Origin: Roseiarcus sp963774195
GTDB lineage: Bacteria > Pseudomonadota > Alphaproteobacteria > Rhizobiales > Beijerinckiaceae
Reading direction: 5' to 3'
DNA: 64,000 nt
Assembly: GCA_963774195.1 (NCBI GenBank)
Contig: CAVZDY010000003.1
Location: 62,001-126,000, forward strand
The position numbers and the translations under genes are program-made. Positions 59,051-64,000 of this stretch are shown here, in pieces. The notes beneath the pieces were generated by a model. It saw only the letters and a program-made list of their open reading frames with translations. It was not told where the DNA came from and made no database searches. Numbering within the stretch: the stretch's first letter is position 1; each line of letters opens with the position of its first letter.

Positions 59051-59473
59051 CTATTCGTCGCGGTAGATTTTTTCCCGCCGCTCGTGGCGCTCCTGCGCTT
59101 CGACCGACAGCGTCGCGATTGGGCGCGCGTCGAGCCTTCTCAGGGCGATCGGATCGCCCGTCTCGACGCAAAACCCGTAGCTTCCGTCCTCGATTCGCGC
59201 CAGCGCCGCCTCAATCTTGGAGATCAGCTTGCGCTGCCGGTCGCGCGCCCGCAGTTCGATCGCTCGGTCCGTCTCCGAAGAGGCGCGATCGGCGATGTCG
59301 GGATGGTTTTCACTTTCGTTCTGCAGCGCAGCGAGCGTCTCTTTACTTTCCGCTAGAATGGATTCACGCCAGAGGATCAATTTGCGCCGAAAGTATTCTT
59401 TCTGACGCTCGTTCATGAACGGCTCATCGTCCGAGGGTTTGTAGCCGTCCTCTATAACGCCGACAATGCCCAT
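59051..59473 (-). CDS. dksA: DksA-family RNA polymerase-binding regulator
   Basis: 140 residues. Coiled-coil region ('NERQKEYFRRKLILWRESIL', 'HPDIADRASSETDRAIEL') and the C-terminal globular end 'DPIALRRLDARPIATLSVEA'. The zinc-finger region has only one Cys ('SYGFCVETGDP') where the classical protein has four, so metal binding is doubtful, although Cys-poor DksA proteins that still work are known. DksA acts with ppGpp on transcription from rRNA and biosynthesis promoters. A strong terminator follows. Confidence 0.9.
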   Translation of the reverse strand: MGIVGVIEDGYKPSDDEPFMNERQKEYFRRKLILWRESILAESKETLAALQNESENHPDIADRASSETDRAIELRARDRQRKLISKIEAALARIEDGSYGFCVETGDPIALRRLDARPIATLSVEAQERHERREKIYRDE

Positions 59474-59648
59474 GATTCCCGGTTCCCTGCTGAGCTTGGC
59501 GCCCTTATAGCGATCTCATTGTCACGGAACAATGACTAGTCGCAAACACTTGCGGCGCGGTCAGCCGGAGCGCCCCTCGTTGCGCCCTCGCAATTCCCAT
59601 GCCTAGTCTAGGGAACCGTCGCAAACGGGCGAACTCCAGGAGGGAGCC

Positions 59649-60074
59649 GTGTTCCATCGCATTGTTCTGGCTGTCGATCTCGCGGATTCCACGATAACTC
59701 CAAAGGGGCTCGAACAGGCTATCGAACTCGCCGTCCACAGCGGCGGCGAATTGAGGCTCGTCAATGTTCAGCCTCTGCTGCCCGCGACCTTCATGGAATA
59801 TGTTCCCGCCGATTTCGACGACGAGCAGGAAAGGCGCGCCCATATCGCGCTGAAGGAGGTAGCCGCCAAAATTAGTCTGCCAAAAGAACGGGTTTCCACT
59901 GTCGTGCTCAGTGGCGGCGTCTATCACGAGTTACTCCGGGAGGCGACCGAGTGGGGCGCCGATCTGGTCGTGGTCGGGTCTCATCGGCCGGTGATGTCCG
60001 ACTATCTCCTCGGATCAAACGCGAAGACGATCGTGCGCCATGCCCAATGTTCGGTGCTGGTCGTACGCGAATGA
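59649..60074 (+). CDS. Universal stress protein (UspA family)
   Basis: 141 residues from GTG 59649, with AGGAGGGA just upstream. UspA fold: 'FHRIVLAVDLADSTI' start, and the ATP-binding motif region 'ADLVVVGSHRPVMSDYLLGS' with 'AKTIVRHAQCSVLVVRE' end. Ends one base before the stop of the convergent CoxE-like gene. Confidence 0.9.
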   Translation: MFHRIVLAVDLADSTITPKGLEQAIELAVHSGGELRLVNVQPLLPATFMEYVPADFDDEQERRAHIALKEVAAKISLPKERVSTVVLSGGVYHELLREATEWGADLVVVGSHRPVMSDYLLGSNAKTIVRHAQCSVLVVRE

Positions 60075-61250
60075 TCAGTGGGAGAGGGCGCGCATCGCCG
60101 CCTCGACGCCGTCGGGGGTCAACGGAAACATGCGCTCCCCGAATAGTGAGGCGATGATGCGGGTCGAATGCGAATAGGCCCATTGCTCAGGGGGCGCCGG
60201 ATTGATCCAGACGCTGCGCGGCCAAGCGGCGACGGCGCGCTTCAGCCAGGTTTCTCCCGGCTCGGCGTTGAGGTGCTCGACCGAGCCGCCCGGGGTCAGT
60301 ATCTCATGCGGGCTCATCGCCGCATCGCCGACGAAGATGACGCGATGGTCGCGCCCGTAGCTGTTCAGAATGTCGTGCGTCGCGGTGCGTTCCTCGAATC
60401 GCCGGCGGTTGTTCTTCCACACGCTCTCGTAAAGACAATTGTGGAAGTAGAAATGTTCCAGCCGCTTGAATTGCAGTCGTGCGGCGGAGAATAGATTGTC
60501 GGCCGCCTCGACGTGCCAGTCCATCGAGCCGCCGACATCGAGGAACAGCAGCACTTTCACCGCGTTGCGACGCTCGGGCCGCAACCTGACGTCGATATAG
60601 CCCTTGTCGGCGGTCGAGCGGATCGTGCCGTCGAGATCGAGCTCCTCTTCGGCGCCCTCGCGCGCGAAGCGCCGCAAACGGCGCAGTGCGATGCGGATGT
60701 TGCGTGGGCCGAGCGCCTCGTCGCCCGAAAAGTCCTTGAATTCGCGGCGGTCCCAGACCTTGACGGCGCTGCCCCGGCGGCTCCGGTCCTGGCCGATGCG
60801 CACGCCCTCGGGGTGGTCGCCAAAGGCCCCGAAAGGCGACGTTCCGCCCGTTCCGATCCATTTGGAGCCGCCCTGATGGCGCTCCTTCTGTTCGGTGAGC
60901 CGTTGGCGCAGCGTCTCCATCAGCTTCTCGAAACCGAGCTTCTCAATCTCCGCCCGCTCCTCCGGCGTAAGATAGCGCTCGGCGAGTTTGCGCAGCCATT
61001 CCTCGGGAATCTCCGCCTGCTCCACGGCCTCCGACAACGACAGCAAGCCTTTGAACGAGGCGGCGAAGACGACGTCGAACTTGTCGAGATTGCGCTCGTC
61101 CTTGACGAGCAGGGCGCGCGACAGGCGGTAGAAATCGTCGACCGACGTCTCGGCGACGTCCGCCTCCAGCGCGCGCATCAGATCGAGATATTCGCGCGGC
61201 GTCACTGGAACGCGGGCTTCGCGCAAGGCGGCGAAAAACGAGAGGAACAT
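60075..61250 (-). CDS. CoxE-like VWA-domain protein
   Basis: 391 residues. N-terminal part with 'REARVPVTPREYLDLMRALE', then a VWA domain carrying a MIDAS-type 'FLDVGGSMDWHVEAADNLFS' and 'HRVIFVGDAAMSPHEIL'. Family members partner MoxR AAA+ ATPases; the nearest candidate is at 53812-54657 on the same strand. The role in this organism is unknown; relatives are near CO-dehydrogenase or other maturation genes, but none is seen here. Confidence 0.9.
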   Translation of the reverse strand: MFLSFFAALREARVPVTPREYLDLMRALEADVAETSVDDFYRLSRALLVKDERNLDKFDVVFAASFKGLLSLSEAVEQAEIPEEWLRKLAERYLTPEERAEIEKLGFEKLMETLRQRLTEQKERHQGGSKWIGTGGTSPFGAFGDHPEGVRIGQDRSRRGSAVKVWDRREFKDFSGDEALGPRNIRIALRRLRRFAREGAEEELDLDGTIRSTADKGYIDVRLRPERRNAVKVLLFLDVGGSMDWHVEAADNLFSAARLQFKRLEHFYFHNCLYESVWKNNRRRFEERTATHDILNSYGRDHRVIFVGDAAMSPHEILTPGGSVEHLNAEPGETWLKRAVAAWPRSVWINPAPPEQWAYSHSTRIIASLFGERMFPLTPDGVEAAMRALSH

Positions 61251-61374
61251 AGGGGGATGCTAGTCGCGATGCGTCGGCGGCGCAACGCGATCGCTCCGCG
61301 CCAGCGCCTGGAAATCGCCGTGTCGCGGCGCGATAATGCCTGGGTCGAACGGCTCCGCCGGGCGGGAGGCGCGC

Positions 61375-62238
61375 ATGTCCGTCAGCATCGATCGCAAAGC
61401 TTTCGCGCTGCCGCGCTCGGCCGCCGCCGGTTTCGAAATCTTCGCCATCGGCGATATTCACGGCCGCAGCGACCTCTTGGCCGCGCTGCTCGATGAAGCC
61501 GCGCGGGAGCCTCGACTCATGCGCGAGCGCGCCATCGTGTTCCTCGGCGATCTCATCGATCGCGGGCCTGACAGTCTCGGCGCGATTGATTTGGCGATCG
61601 GAGCGGCCGCGCGCATTGGGGCGCAGCAATCCATCGCGCTGATGGGGAATCATGAGGTGATGATGCGCCTTGTGGTGGACCCTACGACGCCGGAAGGGGA
61701 CGCGGTCGAGGCGCTCGAGACGTGGCGGCGCAACGGCGCCGACAAGTTCATCGACGAATTCGCCGATCTCGATCGACTACCGGCGGCGCTCGGGGAACGG
61801 TTGAAAGCGATCCGCGCCGCGTTGCCGCCACGCATCGCCGAATGGCTGGCGAACCTACGCGCTTCCTGGCGCTGCGGCGAAATCCTGTTCGTCCACGCCG
61901 GGATCAATCCGCGCTTCGACCTCGACGCCTTCCTCACCACGCGTTGGAACATCCCGCTGAGGTTCATCGACGAGGAGCGCCACTGGGCCTGGGTGCGCTG
62001 GCCGTTCCTTGAACATGATCCGGGCCCGGAGGGCTGGAGCGGCTATTTCGTCGTGCACGGCCATACGCCCAACGACGCCAAGTCGCATGTCTCGCACGCC
62101 GATCAGATTGATCGTTTCCGTCTCAATCTCGACGTCGGCTCGGGCAATTCGGGCGTCGCCGAAATGGCGATCATTCGCGCCGACCGGGCCGAGGTCGTCG
62201 CGGCGCGCGGGCCGACCAACAAGGCGATGGGCGTTTGA
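61375..62238 (+). CDS. Metallophosphoesterase, PPP-type protein phosphatase
   Basis: 287 residues from ATG 61375 (GGGAGG five bases upstream). Metal-binding motifs in order: 'FAIGDIHGRSDLL' (GDxHG), 'IVFLGDLIDRGPDS' (GDxxDRG), 'SIALMGNHEVMM' (GNHE), later 'ILFVHAGINP' and 'FVVHGHTPN'. This is the full set of a calcineurin-like serine/threonine phosphatase. Substrate unknown. Confidence 0.9.
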   Translation: MSVSIDRKAFALPRSAAAGFEIFAIGDIHGRSDLLAALLDEAAREPRLMRERAIVFLGDLIDRGPDSLGAIDLAIGAAARIGAQQSIALMGNHEVMMRLVVDPTTPEGDAVEALETWRRNGADKFIDEFADLDRLPAALGERLKAIRAALPPRIAEWLANLRASWRCGEILFVHAGINPRFDLDAFLTTRWNIPLRFIDEERHWAWVRWPFLEHDPGPEGWSGYFVVHGHTPNDAKSHVSHADQIDRFRLNLDVGSGNSGVAEMAIIRADRAEVVAARGPTNKAMGV

Positions 62239-62244
62239 GGCCTG

Positions 62245-63426
62245 TCACGTCAGCCGGCGCAGCGTACGCTCGTCGAGCGCGTCGGTGAAGGCGGTGGGCG
62301 CCCAGCCCTCCCGCAGCGCTTGCACCATGAGTTGCGCCGGGGTCTGAGGAGCAAGACCGCCCACCGGCGGATCGCGGTCGAGATTGGTTGGAAACGCGTA
62401 GCCTTCGGCCGCGGCGGCGATCGCGGTCGCGCGCTCTCGCTCGGTAAGTTCGTTCATGCCGAGCAGAACTGGATAAAGCGCATTTGCCATGCGAACCCGA
62501 TCGACCGATTCCATCGCCCTCCCATAGGGGGAGGAAATCTGCAGCAGATTGGCCATGCGCTTCACGTCCTTCGTGCGATTGTGGCCCGCCGCATGGAACA
62601 ACGCGGGATTGAAGAAGACGGCGTCGCCCTTGGCGAGCGGCAATTGCACGTGGTTGCGCTCGAAATAGGCGATGAATTCCGGCCTGCGCCAGGCAAAATA
62701 GCCGGGGACGAAATTCTGCGAGAAGGGCAGATAGAGCGTCGGCCCGGTCTCGACTGGCATGTCGCAATGGGCGACCGCGCCTTGCAGCGTCATCACCGGC
62801 GACAATTGATGGGTGTGGGCGGGGAATTCTTCGATCTCCGCCGCGGTCTGGAAGCCCATGTGATAGTCGCGATGAACCGACTGCGCCTCGCCGCCCGGAT
62901 TGACGACGTTGAGCTGCGAGGTGATTTGATAGCCGGTTCCGAGCCAAGCCTGCGCCGCCATCGCGATCGCTTCGTTGGCGTAGTAGCGCGCAAAGACGTC
63001 CGGCGCAGCGAGGCACAGCTTCTCCAGCGCGTTCCAAACTCGGTCGTTCGCGCCGGGCTTGGCGAAATGATCGCCGCCGCGCGCGGCGAGCCGTTGCGTT
63101 TCGATGATTTCGTGGAATATGCGGGACGCGGCGTCGACGACGTCGAGATCCGCGAGGGCCTTCTCGAAGACGACGATGCCCGGGCCCGTCAGCATCGCCT
63201 CGGCCCATTCCGCCATGAAAGCCTTGCGCTGGATGGGATCGGCCGCGGCGGCGCGGATCGCGTCGCCGTCATAGATCGGCACGTCGGACCGGATCGCCGC
63301 CGCGAGCGGATAGTCGGCAGGGTCCGTGCGGCGCTGCACGATGTTCAAAAAGTTGTCGAGTTTGCAGGATTCAGGCGTCAGCCACACACGCGCGGAGCGT
63401 TGGGCGACGATCGCTTCGGCATTCAC
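62245..63426 (-). CDS. PhyH-family Fe(II)/2-oxoglutarate dioxygenase
   Basis: 393 residues from GTG 63426 ('VNAEAIVAQRSARVWL', GGAGGG upstream). Facial-triad ligands: His/Asp in 'AQSVHRDYHMGFQTA' (HxD) and distal His in 'AVFFNPALFHAAGHNRTKD', followed by an Arg-type 2-oxoglutarate anchor in 'VKRMANLLQIS'. The family hydroxylates many small molecules. It is divergent from a deaminase-type amidohydrolase 221 bases away, so both may handle a purine- or alkaloid-like substrate; this link is inference. Confidence 0.85.
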   Translation of the reverse strand: MNAEAIVAQRSARVWLTPESCKLDNFLNIVQRRTDPADYPLAAAIRSDVPIYDGDAIRAAAADPIQRKAFMAEWAEAMLTGPGIVVFEKALADLDVVDAASRIFHEIIETQRLAARGGDHFAKPGANDRVWNALEKLCLAAPDVFARYYANEAIAMAAQAWLGTGYQITSQLNVVNPGGEAQSVHRDYHMGFQTAAEIEEFPAHTHQLSPVMTLQGAVAHCDMPVETGPTLYLPFSQNFVPGYFAWRRPEFIAYFERNHVQLPLAKGDAVFFNPALFHAAGHNRTKDVKRMANLLQISSPYGRAMESVDRVRMANALYPVLLGMNELTERERATAIAAAAEGYAFPTNLDRDPPVGGLAPQTPAQLMVQALREGWAPTAFTDALDERTLRRLT

Positions 63427-63647
63427 CGTGCGTCCCTCCCATTCTGTCGTCGGCTTTGCAGCCTTGGCGGCCGCCCTCCGGGCGACGAGCCCACCAACTG
63501 AACACCTTCGCGCTCCTCGCCGCAAGCGCCTCGTCGTCGCCGGTGGTCGACAGGCGTCATAGCGGGCAGGGTATCTCCCGGCGCCAATTGCGGCTAAACG
63601 TACGAAAAGGCGCATTATCGCCGCAAGAATGGCAGGCTTAGTTTTTC

Positions 63648-64000
63648 ATGCGGACATGGATCAAGAACCCGCTCGCAATTTTCGCGGACGCCGCAGGGGG
63701 TGGCCTCGTCGTTGACGAGGGACGGATCGTTGAAACGGTTGCAAGCGGACGCAAGCCCTCGGCGCCGGTCGAGGCGACGTTCGACGCCTCCCGGCATGTC
63801 GTGTTGCCCGGGCTCATCAACACGCACCATCACTTTTACCAGTCGTTGACGCGCGCTCACCCATCCGCGATCAACAAGGAACTCTTCCCCTGGCTCACCG
63901 CGCTCTATCCGATCTGGGCGCGGCTCAAGCCGAATCAGCTGCGCGCCGCGGTGCGACTGGTGCTGACGGAACTTATGGTGTCCGGCTGCACGACGGCTTC
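63648..64000 (+). CDS. 8-oxoguanine deaminase/AtzB-like amidohydrolase, partial at window end
   Basis: ATG 63648 opens a frame that runs past the end of the window (117 codons seen). 'RTWIKNPLAIFADAAGGGLV' start, 'DASRHVVLPGLINTHHHFYQ' with the metal-binding His cluster after beta-strand 1, and 'LTELMVSGCTTA'. This matches the subgroup of 8-oxoguanine deaminases and hydroxydechloroatrazine ethylaminohydrolase-like enzymes, which hydrolyse amino or chloro groups from N-heterocycles. The catalytic His and Asp further on lie outside the window, so substrate is open. Confidence 0.8.
   Translation, partial: MRTWIKNPLAIFADAAGGGLVVDEGRIVETVASGRKPSAPVEATFDASRHVVLPGLINTHHHFYQSLTRAHPSAINKELFPWLTALYPIWARLKPNQLRAAVRLVLTELMVSGCTTA

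Overview
The window looks like chromosomal DNA of an alphaproteobacterium, most likely a Hyphomicrobiales member. The evidence is high GC, a CckA-type cell-cycle kinase, the yicC-gmk pair, the cobS/DUF1289/TIGR02281-protease neighbourhood, an alphaproteobacterial SOS box (GAAC-N7-GAAC) in front of recA next to alaS, a DksA of the alphaproteobacterial type, and dispersed repeats typical of this group. Genus cannot be fixed from sequence alone.

The left half (1 to about 32.2 kb) is accessory DNA. 1-18.8 kb has two operons on the minus strand that look devoted to nitrogen-rich small molecules. The first (3.36-1.0 kb) encodes a Tat-exported HD-domain protein resembling cyanamide hydratase, an arginase/agmatinase-family ureohydrolase and a decayed amidase. 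The second (13.8-7.4 kb) encodes a BMP-type ABC importer (binding protein, ATPase with one frameshift, two permeases), a 65-residue AtzG-like subunit and an AtzE-like amidase; a divergent GntR-family regulator lies upstream. Between the operons are an intact catalase, a decayed catalase copy, a decayed di-haem peroxidase and IS remnants. At 15.2-18.2 kb are a two-module AAA+ ATPase, a small tyrosine recombinase and a DUF3768 gene.

18.8-32.2 kb reads as an integrative element in the 3' end of a tRNA-Arg(CCG) gene (32233-32309, minus). A 22-base repeat of the tRNA 3' flank (one mismatch) occurs at 18818-18839, 190 bases before a frameshifted tyrosine integrase gene. Cargo includes a decayed IS110 element, a low-GC module of a 41-residue basic protein, a two-helix membrane protein and a J-domain membrane protein, a TolA-like protein beside a secreted protein, an XRE regulator, and a second copy of the recombinase + DUF3768 pair. 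The left accessory region probably belongs to a second element of the same family in tandem.

32.3-64 kb is mostly core genome: OlsB-like acyltransferase (frameshifted), hybrid histidine kinase, ComM/YifB, DUF1223, rsmE, a c-type cytochrome, yicC-gmk, dusA, cobS, recA, alaS, sixA-like, MoxR ATPase, cckA, a FliO-like protein, dksA, a universal stress protein, a CoxE-like VWA protein, a metallophosphoesterase, a PhyH-family dioxygenase and the start of an 8-oxoguanine deaminase/AtzB-like amidohydrolase. The most unusual core gene is a 1128-residue autotransporter whose passenger begins with what looks like a complete bilobal pepsin-like aspartic protease (41594-44980).
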